A stretch of DNA of 64,000 nt from an uncultured Bacteroides sp. (GCA_949296575.1 CASFPE010000013.1:62001-126000), one strand, 5' to 3'. Shown: positions 41,601 to 48,774, counted from the first letter of the stretch. Notes: generated by a model not told the origin, from the letters alone. Program-made: numbers and translations.

Positions 41601-42517
41601 TGGCCTCTCACGTGCTGGACATCCGCAGCGTGAACGACCATGGCGTGGCCATCTGGAACTATATCCCGTACTTGGCGCAAGTGAACCTGACGCTGAACGA
41701 AGCGTTGGCCGGATACGAAGCTTTGGAAGGCGATGTCATCAAGAGCCAGAGCGGGTTCGCGATGTACAATGGCAACTTGGGTTGGATTGGAAGCCTCACG
41801 TACATGCAGCCGGGACAAGGCTACATGTTGCAGCGGGTAGGCACCACCAATGCTACTTTGCAGTATCCTTCATCGATGACGCAAGGCAACCGCGTGGCAC
41901 CGATCACCCGCTCTGCCGGCGCAGAGGTTGAGATGGCGGATTTGGGTTATGCCAACACGAACTACTCGCGCACCATGTCCATCGTCGCCACGGTGGAAGG
42001 CGTGGATGTGCAGGAAGGCGACCTTTTGAAGGTATATGTGGACGGAGAACTTCGTGGCGAATCGCCGATGATTTGCATGGGGGCGGACGATGAACCGTTG
42101 TTCTTCCTCTCCATCTCCGGCGACCGTGAAGAAAATGTGGATGTGACGGTGGAAAGAGACGGCGAAGTGGTGGCTTCGGCTGCCGGTGCGGCCACCTTCC
42201 AGTCCGATAAGGTGGAAGGCTCGTACAGCGACCCGAAGGTCATCCGTTTCATGGATGACAACACGGTTGTTTACCCGTCGCCGTTCACCAACGAACTGCA
42301 TATCCGGAAGCAGGTGGATGAAGATGCGGAGGTACACGTGACGATCACCGACACGAAGGGCGCCGTTATCGCCTTGTTCGAGGATTGCAACGACCACGGC
42401 CAAGTGGACATCCACTGGACGACGGGCGCGGCAGCCTGCACGCCGGGCGTGTATGTGGTCAACATCCATGTAAATGGCGAGAACCATGATTATAAAGTAA
42501 CCAAAATCAAATATTAA
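32675..42517 (+). CDS. 3280-residue secreted multidomain giant with LamG-like domains and T9SS type A tail
   Basis: Signal peptide at about 1-24 (ending AAAQA). Then a beta-rich N-terminal domain, Fn3-like segments (about 270-610), a LamG/concanavalin-like domain (657-826, ending GLIGYWNFN), a carboxypeptidase-regulatory-like region (880-1005), a long unassigned central part (1005-2130), two further LamG-like domains (2148-2320, with ITFEAWVKLPEDQ and GQIHNIRIWTAAR; 2353-2545, with YTIELWFKGDAS and GSLDDIRFWGLYK), a BACON/Ig-like domain with YPTWMTVEPSSGTL, one DxLAAFExNECVG module (2781-2876) shared with the next lipoprotein, and a C-terminal sorting domain (3196-3280, VVYPSPFTNELHIR... GVYVVNIHV). 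It is probably exported by T9SS and attached to the cell surface as an adhesin or glycan-binding scaffold. No catalytic motif was recognised. Por/T9SS machinery is not in the window. Confidence 0.8.
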   Translation: MRKNFSRWLFLLCAMLATAAAQAYDINSSDIRFASNYDGANGSYDVTIPIYDDDGADEGLHKNGTSYVKVKVGDNEYTLCNMYSFPGAGDPQPDGSSYWVAIKKTSDTGILARMEVNSTEITSEWQRVTAKKSGSKTSVTLRFYVDASILQASATYNVYLRIDKNNGSDYNVSNNSTTINALRFPDPAVSGPTNGSAGYQDVTVSVSNYDGTPYLYATGNTNKEQTGSKTYQYLVGDAAQNKTVYVDYSFPYNRTITKSKGVIIDQYPRVTRLTATAGSNGATQLEWDVPAADKNGNIIEAGNFLLEKQVETSSGTWSDWETVRTLSNDERAYLDAETQLTPLNIQYRISRTSPWDGYRYAIVSIDKTGMKHAKVTEFTNARLLSQRQVELTWKWDYDKDNDKKIVLTDGSKFILTREVSENGETFITDVTEELDCEDFVDMENGTCTYLTTITQSCVLYRWKIHLEPGNPGDYYGAGTDIYTANYQMPMKDENGEVMEDEYGNVQYEDNTDGINDAEVASLEYFRASHGYYGDRVELDWKLEDNSGSLDIFSVQRRVYGEEDTELNPFVQIGTVEASEGIIYYSFTDEKAVPGTTYEYMIEGNKECANEEVKTHDYTYGFSTATGNIYGRITYDSESGQAVYGAEVRLETTANIIGQSYAFNNDYFLQVDNAAFSDETVDSLSLQLFVKFNGTPSSKMSLLKKEGMYEVYAENGRLYFDAGGQVLEAGRTVEELTATNSFIQLTAVLSKDSLLMYTDTTLLAGTPRTVGTLPASGSAFTMGEHLQGYLDEVRVWHKALTKENIRLTCDRYLAGDEEGLIGYWNFNYATAKEFYDFAHKDSEFYMNDGKIRSLANRDLFVENANLSGEADNNPSLNQLSYKDYTDADGAYYIAGIPYVGNGTLYQIIPRLGTHEFTPTKTQVTLSAGSVNHSANFVDNSSFPVSGTITYFGGTIPVQGVSFYVDGVVCTDAQKNIITSDAQGHFSISVPVGTHEVRASLANHEFLNGGRIVDSYGNDINYQDDRYSTVEIKDITTVRYIGRVAGGTIQQDYPVGHSLSTNNLAEGITVQLTYANAAYKLYDSSEDSVVTVAHFQPSNWKAIGKPANENEVSFRNNIVTITPNAETGEFVADLPPLVYNVKLNVPGYQNIAGNNSQLSLESVFAVQSESHEYVDSVEVKNEWVTTQYSDTVKYNHMQQFIARVKPTIGVEQMNGRVPLAYFGDEETSSLSTEGTVEVPLYNEETGAYTLGLPLFTQGNPYTLRASVYEEYVYYNANGDPMEDRETDKVPSQDATVSFQTTMSSSNDTEAVTADSTGVATWTFTANKVDLTTATANINVTATVGEEESATSIAWTSPFDVNNRVLTKGSVSQGNNFITAGPDKLLAVLRDPPGSNSYSYLEQGTTFTESTNYTGGIMQDGENVMEVNVGTELITFTGVGAGTIQSVVANNAATVNIDHSEEWTDSQTKTSTTTISSTFSTSDTEDYVGAMADLFIGYSTNLAYGVADAITLVNKDKYDANPSAYAVTYPDATSEDYVLVQTTSLEAGTQFSTMFAYTQYHIENILLPEMISLRNGFLHQPGEMSEERFQAEANATGEPIYVSKLAPEDENYAKSNIDEVFKDDPLYYTKEGNSVFDGPSYKIYFPADVEVKSDTINYLNQSIDNWIARLSDNEKAKVDAINSGNPLQNYSVQAGSSVEYAKGFSNVSNTTHEFTFIVGSGIGTDVEFAALGSGSVLNILEKIATTQGGAVESEEEATTTVGFVLADSGNDYFTVDVYNDLSGNEDVGFDDVGDKDLDLSTFIFYTRAGATSCPYEDEEVTKWYQPGTVISEKTMQVEVPEIAVENAFIENVPSGEPAYVTLYLRNNSAINQDGWYNLIIDDQSNPNGAELIMDGAPIGNGRTVLVPAGETLTKTLTVKKGREMNYDNLQLVLASQCQGDPTANFPAIADTVSFSVHFTPSCSDVRLAAPADNWTYNTELPVEISDRDTVHYMNVEITDFNVNYDNFKSIRLMYKPSSDSEENWVTLMNYFAEQEYYDEAVENGLNAEMISAEDQGTIIYKWYLDDMPDQSYDLCAVSVCDINNVEVESFSEIHTGVKDMYRPRLFGSPQPANGILTIEDEAMITFNESIAAGYLTENNFEVTGIKNGTETNHSVAVEVDGNDTFVSELNRSFRAKDITFEAWVKLPEDQNATFFEHAEEGDTLSFGITSQRQLRAVVNGETYTSNVITEQNFLNNWIHVAMVLDQNEDGMSAGSLALYCNYVAYLEVDDVPAYTRTSTYTLARGLKGQIHNIRIWTAARTSGQIQTQSNELLSGNEENLLSYYPMDEARGTVLTDKARGLNLAMTGGTWILPEGRSLVLNGTSSYLKLNTGSAVALDLDNDYTIELWFKGDASNSNATLLASGKADGTDWGGSENLFFLGFENGVLTYRTNGQTLSGGGNYLDDNWHHVAVAVNRMTDRAQLYVDGALVVYAPATGYGRIASAYVYAGVTPIAVNSLTNTYVGYFNGSLDDIRFWGLYKNENSVKAGMSNRLDGTEMGLLSYYPFEKHVIYSGIPEVQFSLADDKVPASTASPNADAIAVIGEMEFASITTSNRVTVEDAFMTSAIAPVKDKGGVVDLLFDFVVNDDALIITLKEDAAKIEKTTVTFTVSEVRDLNGNTIASPITWTAYIDRNQLKWGEDEINLVKDVNEPLTFTMEAVNKGGYTEDYTITNYPTWMTVEPSSGTLTATASEEIEFTVDESLNIGTYNEVVYLTNDEGVSEPLNITLKVNGIQPDWSVNPADYKYSMNVYGMMKIDGHYSNDTEDILAAFEDNECVGVATNEYIRVNDTYYALLTVYSNSGSHDNLNFKMWDASTGTIYIASPEYPIAFTADKIIGTPVDPVEFTNLDMVQLDIALNDGWTWTSFNVSNESMADLSETLRYNQWATGDEVKREDGGVATYGTTTGWQGDLASFDNEGMFLIHSSYAQTLSVIGTPVDVASHVLDIRSVNDHGVAIWNYIPYLAQVNLTLNEALAGYEALEGDVIKSQSGFAMYNGNLGWIGSLTYMQPGQGYMLQRVGTTNATLQYPSSMTQGNRVAPITRSAGAEVEMADLGYANTNYSRTMSIVATVEGVDVQEGDLLKVYVDGELRGESPMICMGADDEPLFFLSISGDREENVDVTVERDGEVVASAAGAATFQSDKVEGSYSDPKVIRFMDDNTVVYPSPFTNELHIRKQVDEDAEVHVTITDTKGAVIALFEDCNDHGQVDIHWTTGAAACTPGVYVVNIHVNGENHDYKVTKIKY

Positions 42518-42523
42518 ACGGAC

Positions 42524-43387
42524 ATGAAGTTGATAATGAAAGCAAAATATCTGTTTTCCGGCCTTGCCGCCCTTTTGCTGGCGGCAGGCTGCACGGAAGA
42601 AGACTGGACGGTAGGGTTTAACGGAGGAATCGAAGATCCGCAATGGGCAAAGGTGGCAGCAGTGCCTGCCACCGCCCCCACGGATTGGGTGAAACCGGAC
42701 ATGAACATCTATTCCGCCAGCATGACGGCTGTCGTCCGCATGTCGGATTATATCCAGCCTTCCATCGGCGCGAATGACCAGTTTGCCGCTTTCATCGGCA
42801 CAGAATGCCGGGGCGTAGGGCAACAAATCACGAGCGCAGCCGGGGAGACGGTTTACCTGATTCAGGTGAAAGGCGACCCCAGCGAGACGGATGCGGTGAC
42901 GTTCCGCTACTATTGCGATGCCACCAAAGAACTGTTTTATACCACCGACGAGGTGGCATTTGAGTCGGACGCGCAATTGGGCAACGTGGAGACCCCGCAA
43001 GTGCTGGCATGGAAATCGGAGAGCGACCTCCCTTATTACATGGATTTTGACGTGACAATGGATTTGAGCGCGTTCACCTTGGAGCCTGTCACGGCAAACG
43101 ACCAAGTGGCTGCTTTCGTGGGCGACGAATGCCGGGGCTTGGCGATGGCAACAGACGAAGAAGGGAACTATGTGTTCCGCCTCCGCGCTTGGGCAAGGGC
43201 TGAGAATGAACAGTTCGCGTTGAAGTATTTTTCCGCAGCATTGAAGAATGTGTACGTGTATGGCACGCAATATCCCTTGGAGCATGCCGGCAAGGAAACC
43301 GTGGCGATGGGCTTGGACCGGCGCGGCAATGTGGTGGCCTTGGAGAAGCCGGTGAACGTAGTTGATAACAAACAGAATGAAGATTGA
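42524..43387 (+). CDS. Lipoprotein with two modules shared with the upstream giant
   Basis: A 287-residue lipoprotein: LAALLLAAGC is a good lipobox, with the acylated Cys at about residue 23. The mature part holds two copies of one module, about 60-165 (with ANDQFAAFIGTECRGVG) and 165-270 (with ANDQVAAFVGDECRGLA). The giant contains one copy (EDILAAFEDNECVGVA). The gene begins 6 bp after the giant and overlaps none of it, so it is in the same operon. The shared module suggests that the lipoprotein and giant form a complex or bind the same ligand. I know no function for the module. A second in-frame ATG at 42536 is also possible. Confidence 0.75.
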   Translation: MKLIMKAKYLFSGLAALLLAAGCTEEDWTVGFNGGIEDPQWAKVAAVPATAPTDWVKPDMNIYSASMTAVVRMSDYIQPSIGANDQFAAFIGTECRGVGQQITSAAGETVYLIQVKGDPSETDAVTFRYYCDATKELFYTTDEVAFESDAQLGNVETPQVLAWKSESDLPYYMDFDVTMDLSAFTLEPVTANDQVAAFVGDECRGLAMATDEEGNYVFRLRAWARAENEQFALKYFSAALKNVYVYGTQYPLEHAGKETVAMGLDRRGNVVALEKPVNVVDNKQNED

Positions 43388-43388
43388 C

Positions 43389-44543
43389 ATGGATATGAAA
43401 CGAATGATGGTCATCCTCCTGTCCTTGGTTTGGGGGGCAGGGGCTTTTGCAGCAGCAAACGATGGCAAAGAAGAATACAGCATCTGGAACGACTTCCGGA
43501 ACAATTGGTACATCGATGCGGGGGCGGGGGTGCAAACCCTCTTTACGCCGGACTTCGGCGGCTTGTCATTCGGCAAGCAGCTCACGCCGTCGTTCCATTT
43601 GGGCATCGGCAAATGGGTGAGTCCTTTCTGGGGATTCCATGTCTCGGCACAGGGATACAGCTTCAATGCTTGGCGCGGAACGGCGTTGGGCGACTTTGAG
43701 CCGTTCTCCCCGATGGGCAACGTGGATGTCAACCCCGAGGAGCAGTTCCGTTACTACCTGCGTTACCTGGGCTTGCGTGCCGACTTCCGTTTCAGCCTGC
43801 TCAACATCATTGCGGGCAGGGAACGGGAAGGCAAGCTCTACGACTTGGTGCCTTACGTGGGTTTCGGCTACATGCATGCTTTCCCTTACCGGGGTACGAC
43901 GAAGGAAAACCTGCTGACCGGGCATTTGGGCCTGCGCAACCGTTTCAGCGTGATTGACGCACTGGACGTGAACCTTGACGTGGAAGCCGGCGTGTCTGAC
44001 AGCTACATGCACCCCGTGGATCGCAAATATGCCGCCTCTTTGAGCGTGACGGCAGGGCTGACCTACCATTTCGGGCGCAAGGGATTCCGCCGTTCGGTGG
44101 TCAACATTCCGGTAGAGTCCGTGCGCTACATCACGGACACCGTGTATGTGCGTGAGGTGGAAGTGCCGGGCAAAGACCGCATCATCGAGCGCGTGGTGGC
44201 AGGCCGCCGCGCCAACGTGGTGATGGCTTCCATCCGTTTCGACCTGAACGGTGCGGAGCCGCGCCCCGGGCAAGAGACGCAATTGGTGGAAGTGTCGCGT
44301 TTCCTGAACGCGAACCCGGACGCGCAAGTCGTGATAGAAGGCTATGCGGATGCCACTTCGGGGACGGACAAGTACAACAAGGAGTTGGGTAACAAGCGTG
44401 CGGGTGCTGTCCGCGATGCGCTTGTGAATCGATATAAGGTGGATTCCGGGCAAATCGAGACAGTGGCCATCGGGGCCGATGAACAGCGTTATGCTGACGA
44501 GCCTTTGTGGAACTGCGTGGCGATTATCCGGCTCGTCAAATAG
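43389..44543 (+). CDS. OmpA-family outer-membrane protein
   Basis: About 384 residues: signal peptide (ending GAFAA), an eight-strand-like beta-barrel domain (NWYIDAGAGVQTLFTPDF to SLSVTAGLTYHFGRK), a linker and a C-terminal OmpA peptidoglycan-binding domain (about 285-384) with SIRFDLNGAEPRPGQE, VVIEGYADATSGTDKYNKELGNKRAGAVRDAL. Start codons at 43377, 43389 and 43395 are all possible; 43389 avoids overlap with the lipoprotein gene. It closes the four-gene operon and is followed by a strong terminator. It probably anchors the surface complex or supports the outer membrane near it. Confidence 0.85.
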   Translation: MDMKRMMVILLSLVWGAGAFAAANDGKEEYSIWNDFRNNWYIDAGAGVQTLFTPDFGGLSFGKQLTPSFHLGIGKWVSPFWGFHVSAQGYSFNAWRGTALGDFEPFSPMGNVDVNPEEQFRYYLRYLGLRADFRFSLLNIIAGREREGKLYDLVPYVGFGYMHAFPYRGTTKENLLTGHLGLRNRFSVIDALDVNLDVEAGVSDSYMHPVDRKYAASLSVTAGLTYHFGRKGFRRSVVNIPVESVRYITDTVYVREVEVPGKDRIIERVVAGRRANVVMASIRFDLNGAEPRPGQETQLVEVSRFLNANPDAQVVIEGYADATSGTDKYNKELGNKRAGAVRDALVNRYKVDSGQIETVAIGADEQRYADEPLWNCVAIIRLVK

Positions 44544-44563
44544 TTTTGTCTTATGGTTAAGGG

Positions 44564-44595
44564 AGCGCGCCGGGTCATCCGGCGCGCTTTTTTTT
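44564..44595 (+). terminator. Terminator of giant-protein operon
   Basis: AGCGCGCCGG pairs with CCGGCGCGCT over a 5-nt loop and is followed by seven more T. Confidence 0.9.
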
Positions 44596-44649
44596 GCATT
44601 TTCCGCCCGGCACTTGCGGGCAGGCGGAGCAATTCGACGGGTCAAAGCA

Positions 44650-44712
44650 GCGAGTTTGCCCGCATAAACTGTGAGTTTTTCGCGATAAACTGCGAGTTTA
44701 TCCCGGAAAACC
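44650..44712. repeat. 21-bp tandem palindromic array, locus B
   Basis: Three units start at 44650, 44671 and 44692, exactly 21 bp apart; the core TAAACTGCGAGTTTA is a palindrome with a 3-bp centre. The array lies between a terminator and the UPF0145 gene. It is related to 20689-20793 on the opposite strand. Confidence 0.7.
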
Positions 44713-44814
44713 GGGCCAAGACTGCGGAAGAATGCGCGGGAAGCCTTGGCGGAATGCCCGGATTTTCCTTATCTTCGCAGGAAATATAACCATAGGAACG
44801 AAAGGAGGATTATC

Positions 44815-45138
44815 ATGTTAGTGACTACGACAAGCACATTGGAAGGGCGGCGCATCGCCCGTTATTGCGGCATTGTGTCCGGCGAGACCATCATCGGCGC
44901 GAACGTGTTCCGCGACTTCATGGCCAGCATCCGCGACTTTGTGGGCGGGCGCAGCGGTTCTTACGAGGAAGTGCTTCGCGAGGCAAGGGAAACGGCCCTG
45001 CGCGAGATGGAGGAACAGGCGCGGCAGATGGGCGCGAACGCCGTCATCGGCGTGGACTTGGACTATGAGACCGTGGGCGGCAACGGCTCCATGCTGATGG
45101 TGACCGCCACGGGGACTGCTGTGCTGACGGCTGACTGA
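44815..45138 (+). CDS. UPF0145/YbjQ heavy-metal-binding domain protein
   Basis: A 107-residue cytosolic protein of the YbjQ family: [61 protein letters not shown] and the final VTATGTAV match the family throughout. An AAAGGAGG ribosome-binding site and a TATCTTCG box about 40 bp upstream support the start at 44815; a longer frame to 44746 would run through the promoter. Function is unknown; pentameric assembly and metal binding are proposed for relatives. Confidence 0.88.
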   Translation: MLVTTTSTLEGRRIARYCGIVSGETIIGANVFRDFMASIRDFVGGRSGSYEEVLREARETALREMEEQARQMGANAVIGVDLDYETVGGNGSMLMVTATGTAVLTAD

Positions 45139-45165
45139 TGCCTTGGCGCGGCAGGGCGGAAAAGG

Positions 45166-45200
45166 AAAGGCTGCATCCCCCAGCGGGGAATGCAGCCTTT
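45166..45200. terminator. Bidirectional hairpin between UPF0145 and pectinesterase genes
   Basis: AAAGGCTGCAT pairs with ATGCAGCCTTT, with a C/G-rich inner stem. The genes on both sides converge here. The T runs are short, so termination efficiency is uncertain. Confidence 0.6.
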
Positions 45201-45229
45201 CGCATGCTCAACAATCTTCTACCTGTGTG

Positions 45230-48200
45230 TTATCTTGCGGCCACTTTCACGGTGCGTGTGCCTTGGTTGTCGCTGACGCGCACAATCCAGATGCCTTCCT
45301 GCAAGGGCAGGCTCACGTCGCTGCCGGCTTCCAAGTTCTGCACCAATTGGCCGTCCGTGCCGTAGACGGCGATGCGGGTGCTGCCTTCAATGCCTTGCAC
45401 GTGCAGCAGGTTGCCGTCGGCAAACACCGTCCACTGGCCTCCGTTCACGTCGGGCGTGCAGATGGATGCCGCCGGGTCGTTGGCAATCAATGCGGGGAAG
45501 GGATCCCAGCCGTCCGTGCCTTTGGTGAAGTTCAGCGTGGTGATTTCCGTGCCGTCAGCCAATTTCGGTTCTGTCAAGACCGTTGCCCACGAAGCGCGGC
45601 TGCCGGAGTTGTCGGCGCCGGATTGCTCGATGGTGCCGTATTCGCAGCAAAGTGCCGATGAACCGCTCAGCGTGTTGTTCCATCCTGCTTCCTCAATGAG
45701 CGACTGCCCTGCGTAGCCGGGGTTGTCGCTGGTCTCGATGGTGGTCTTGTAGAATACCGTCTCGGCGGTGTTCGCTTGCCATGGGCGGCCGAAGTAGCCC
45801 GGCTTCGAGCGGTAGGCAGATGCCGTTTCCGTGCCCGGCACGGCGGAAGTGACGGTGCATTCATACATCAAGTACCCGCGCCCGCTGCTTTGCTTGGCGG
45901 CGGTGATGTAGCTCACATCGTTCTTGTCTTCGCTGGTGTTCATGGCCAATTGCGTGTGGTAGAACACGGCCGTCATCTCTCCGAACAGGTAGTCCGTGCC
46001 GCCCATCATCACGCCTTTATAGATGGCTGCGCGCACGCCGTCGCCTCCGTAGAAGGAATCTTGGCGGCCAACCACGCGGCAGTTGTTCAGGATTACCTTG
46101 TCAGAACCCACCAAAGCGATGGCGGCTGCCCGTTCCACGAAGCTCTTGTTCTGCACCTCGGTGCTGCCGGCTTCCGTGGGGCGCGTGCCTTTGCCGCCTA
46201 CTTCCCATTCCACCACCACGTCTTCCGACTCTTTCTTGGAGATGTATTGGTTGAAAGAATTCTCGAAGATGATGTTTTCCGCCTCAAAACCATCGGCAGT
46301 CACCACCACTGTTGCGTTCCAGTAAGAGTTGTTGGTGGCGCTTCCTCCCGTGTTTTCGTAGGAGAGGTAGCCATTCTCCTTGTTCACGGCCAATGTTTCT
46401 GCGTCCCACTTCTGGTTGTTGGCCATGCTGTAATAGCTGTAGCCGTGTCCATAGTAGGAGGTGATGCGCACGGCGTTCTCGTCGATGTTCACGCCTTTGT
46501 CCTTCAAGGCGATGCTCGGCGTGGCAGAAGCGTTGACGAGCGACACGTCCGGCACATCCACGACTAACATTTCTTCGTAATTTCCCGGTTCAATCAGGAT
46601 GCGCACGCGCTGTCCTTCCGTGCGGTCCATGCTGCGCACAGCGTCCAATGCCTCGTTGATGGTGGCGTATTGCTGGCTTTCGCCCACGGTGATTTCCTCG
46701 CTGTAAGGCACTACTTCATCCACGCGGATGGCGGTGATGTAGCTGGTCTCCGTGCCGCCGAACGCGATGGTCACGGTGTTTTCCTGCGTGTCGTTCACGT
46801 ATTCCACCTGTTCCACCCGGCTGGTGGAGCCGCTGTTGGTGGTGATGGCTTCGCCGCCGTTGATGGTGAAGTTGGCAGAATAGTAGTAAGATACCGTCAT
46901 CTTGCTGCCCGTTGCCACGGGAACCACCATCGTTGCCCCGTTGCCGCCGGTGATGTGTCCCTTGGCCTGTTCGTTCTTGATGCCGCCTGCCAGAGCGATT
47001 CCTTTGTAATAAGTGTCGGCAGCGGTGATGGCTTTGTCGTCGAACTCCCATACGCTGACCGGCTCAAACGGGATGGTTTTGCTCACCGCTTGCCCTTCCA
47101 CCTTCAGGTTCGATGTGAGAGCCTGCTGCAAAGGATAGGCATCTAAGCCGTCGGCCACGACGGAATACACGCCGTCGCGCAGCGTGATGCCCTCCGGCGA
47201 TGCGAAGCTGTATGCGTAGCCTTCCTCGTTGAGGTTGGTGAAGGTCAGTTGGAGCAGTGCGTTCTGCTCGTCGGTCAGCCCCTCGCCTTGGATGGTGACG
47301 GCATACGTTGGCTTTGCCTCGAACACAAGGTCTTGGGTGTGGTCGCCCTGCACTGTCACGGTGTTGTTTGTCAGGTTGTAATCATTCACCCCTTCGGCCA
47401 CAATGGTGTATGCCACATCCGGCTCTAATTGCACGCTGTAAGTGGAAGCATTGGCATTGATGGCGGGTTCCGGCACGAACACTCTTTCCGTGGCCGGCAC
47501 GAACTGAAGCTGCAAATTGCTGATGTGTTCGCCCAATCCGCTGATGGCGCCATCGAGGGTGCAGAGCGTCACTTGCGACACGTGGATGTCGTGGGTGGCA
47601 TCGGCGTTGCCCGTTTCCAAGGTCGCGCCTCGGTCGATGACAAAGCCGTTGGCGTTGGCCAACGCCAATTTGTAGGTGTGTCCTGCGGGCAGGCTGACGC
47701 TGTATTGCCCGTTGGCGGGCGTTGCCGTCCATGCTTTCCCGGACTCGTTCGTGAACGACAGGCCGTAACCGTCGGGCAACGTCACGCCCGCTTCCGTCTG
47801 GATGCTGCCCTGGATGGTGACATACACGGCGGGCTTGCGGATGACGCGGTAGTACGACGGCTTGTCTTTCGTGTCATAGATGCGGTATTCCCCGGCCTGC
47901 TTGGCGGTGAAGGTGAGCAGCACGCCGGTGCTGGGGACGGGGTTTTCTGTGACATCCGTTTGCAACGCAGGGTCGGCGGCATAGACGAAGTTGATGATGC
48001 CCGTGCTGTTTTGCGTGCTGCAATACAGTTGGATTTCGTCGTCCTGTTCCAATTGCAGGCTCAGGTAGCGGTCCGTTTTTGCCGAAGCGTTGACGTAAAT
48101 GTAGCCGGTCAGCGTCTGGCCCTCGATGGTGATGTCCTTTTTTGTGTCATACCTCGTGAGGTTGGTGTTCGAGGTGCGCAGGCGGTCGTTGGAACCTCCG

Positions 48201-48439
48201 GTCCAACTCAGCCGTCCTGCTTCCCAATGCGAGGGCAGCACCGGCCCTTCTGTTCCCGGCGCGATGGAGGCGTCATACCAACCATTGATGATGTCTTCCG
48301 TAAGTTGGTTGTTGTATTGCGTGGCGTCGAGTTGCGCGGCACCGAAGTCCCACACGTCGCTCAACGTGTTCTGTTGCGCGTAGGCCATGGTGGTCGACAG
48401 GCACAACGCGGCAAAAAATGCAGTTGTTTTGTTTTTCAT
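45230..48439 (-). CDS. Secreted pectinesterase-like protein (CE8) with T9SS-type tail
   Basis: A 1069-residue exported protein with signal peptide (ending TMAYAQ), Ig/carbohydrate-binding-like beta domains in the first 590 residues and a right-handed beta-helix of the pectin methylesterase family at about 590-960. Active-site motifs are conserved in variant form: GRQDSFYG (first Asp), GGTDYLFG (second Asp) and YFGRPW (Arg). The last 60 residues (GSTRIAVYGTDGQLVQNL... GIWIVRVSDNQG) form a T9SS type A-like sorting domain. It would de-esterify pectin outside the cell. It is not in an obvious polysaccharide-utilisation locus: no SusCD pair or pectate lyase is adjacent. Confidence 0.85.
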   Translation of the reverse strand: MKNKTTAFFAALCLSTTMAYAQQNTLSDVWDFGAAQLDATQYNNQLTEDIINGWYDASIAPGTEGPVLPSHWEAGRLSWTGGSNDRLRTSNTNLTRYDTKKDITIEGQTLTGYIYVNASAKTDRYLSLQLEQDDEIQLYCSTQNSTGIINFVYAADPALQTDVTENPVPSTGVLLTFTAKQAGEYRIYDTKDKPSYYRVIRKPAVYVTIQGSIQTEAGVTLPDGYGLSFTNESGKAWTATPANGQYSVSLPAGHTYKLALANANGFVIDRGATLETGNADATHDIHVSQVTLCTLDGAISGLGEHISNLQLQFVPATERVFVPEPAINANASTYSVQLEPDVAYTIVAEGVNDYNLTNNTVTVQGDHTQDLVFEAKPTYAVTIQGEGLTDEQNALLQLTFTNLNEEGYAYSFASPEGITLRDGVYSVVADGLDAYPLQQALTSNLKVEGQAVSKTIPFEPVSVWEFDDKAITAADTYYKGIALAGGIKNEQAKGHITGGNGATMVVPVATGSKMTVSYYYSANFTINGGEAITTNSGSTSRVEQVEYVNDTQENTVTIAFGGTETSYITAIRVDEVVPYSEEITVGESQQYATINEALDAVRSMDRTEGQRVRILIEPGNYEEMLVVDVPDVSLVNASATPSIALKDKGVNIDENAVRITSYYGHGYSYYSMANNQKWDAETLAVNKENGYLSYENTGGSATNNSYWNATVVVTADGFEAENIIFENSFNQYISKKESEDVVVEWEVGGKGTRPTEAGSTEVQNKSFVERAAAIALVGSDKVILNNCRVVGRQDSFYGGDGVRAAIYKGVMMGGTDYLFGEMTAVFYHTQLAMNTSEDKNDVSYITAAKQSSGRGYLMYECTVTSAVPGTETASAYRSKPGYFGRPWQANTAETVFYKTTIETSDNPGYAGQSLIEEAGWNNTLSGSSALCCEYGTIEQSGADNSGSRASWATVLTEPKLADGTEITTLNFTKGTDGWDPFPALIANDPAASICTPDVNGGQWTVFADGNLLHVQGIEGSTRIAVYGTDGQLVQNLEAGSDVSLPLQEGIWIVRVSDNQGTRTVKVAAR

Positions 48440-48670
48440 GTGAATTGTTTTTTTGGTTAATAAAACGAATGGTTAAAGGACGCAATTTCCCCGCGAACCC
48501 ATGTGCATATTTTATTCATAGTTGTAAAAAAACTGACGGATTCCGCAGTTGGAGCAGGGGCGTGCGGAGAATGGGGTTGTTAAAAAGCATGTATCCAAAG
48601 AGAGGAAAAGAGCATTTGGATGCGGTTTTGGTGAAATGTAGTTAAAATGCGACGTTTTTTCGGGAGAATG

Positions 48671-48703
48671 TTTGGAAAAATGCTCGCCGAAGCCTTATCT
48701 TTG
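48671..48703 (+). promoter_or_regulatory. Promoter of small RNA
   Basis: TTTG (48671-48674), 21-bp spacer and TATCTTTG (48696-48703), a full match to the Bacteroidetes primary promoter. A terminator lies only about 50 bp downstream. Confidence 0.75.
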
Positions 48704-48708
48704 CATCG

Positions 48709-48774
48709 TGATTTTTTTCATAGTATTAGATTTAAGGTTAACAAAGGTTGGAGTACGGCGGTACTCCTTTTTTT
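48709..48774 (+). ncRNA. Short intergenic RNA (about 65 nt)
   Basis: A consensus promoter at 48671-48703 and a perfect intrinsic terminator at 48750-48774 (GGAGTAC/GTACTCC, tetraloop GGCG, seven T) frame a transcript of about 65 nt with no ORF. The unpaired 5' part contains a T-rich stretch and GGTTAACAAAGG, which could base-pair with target mRNAs. The start is predicted from the -7 box and is uncertain by a few bases. It lies in the 728-bp gap between the pectinesterase gene and the small membrane-protein operon. Confidence 0.65.
48750..48774 (+). terminator. Terminator of the small RNA
   Basis: A seven-base perfect stem with GGCG loop followed by seven T. Confidence 0.85.

Noticed and set aside
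41870..43732. 620-residue minus-strand ORF across the giant, lipoprotein and OmpA genes
   Set aside because: It crosses three well-supported plus-strand genes and looks like antisense translation.
45230..48439. Polysaccharide-utilisation locus around the pectinesterase
   Set aside because: No SusC/SusD pair, other pectin enzyme or hybrid two-component regulator is adjacent; the TonB receptor at 57280 is distant and lacks SusD.
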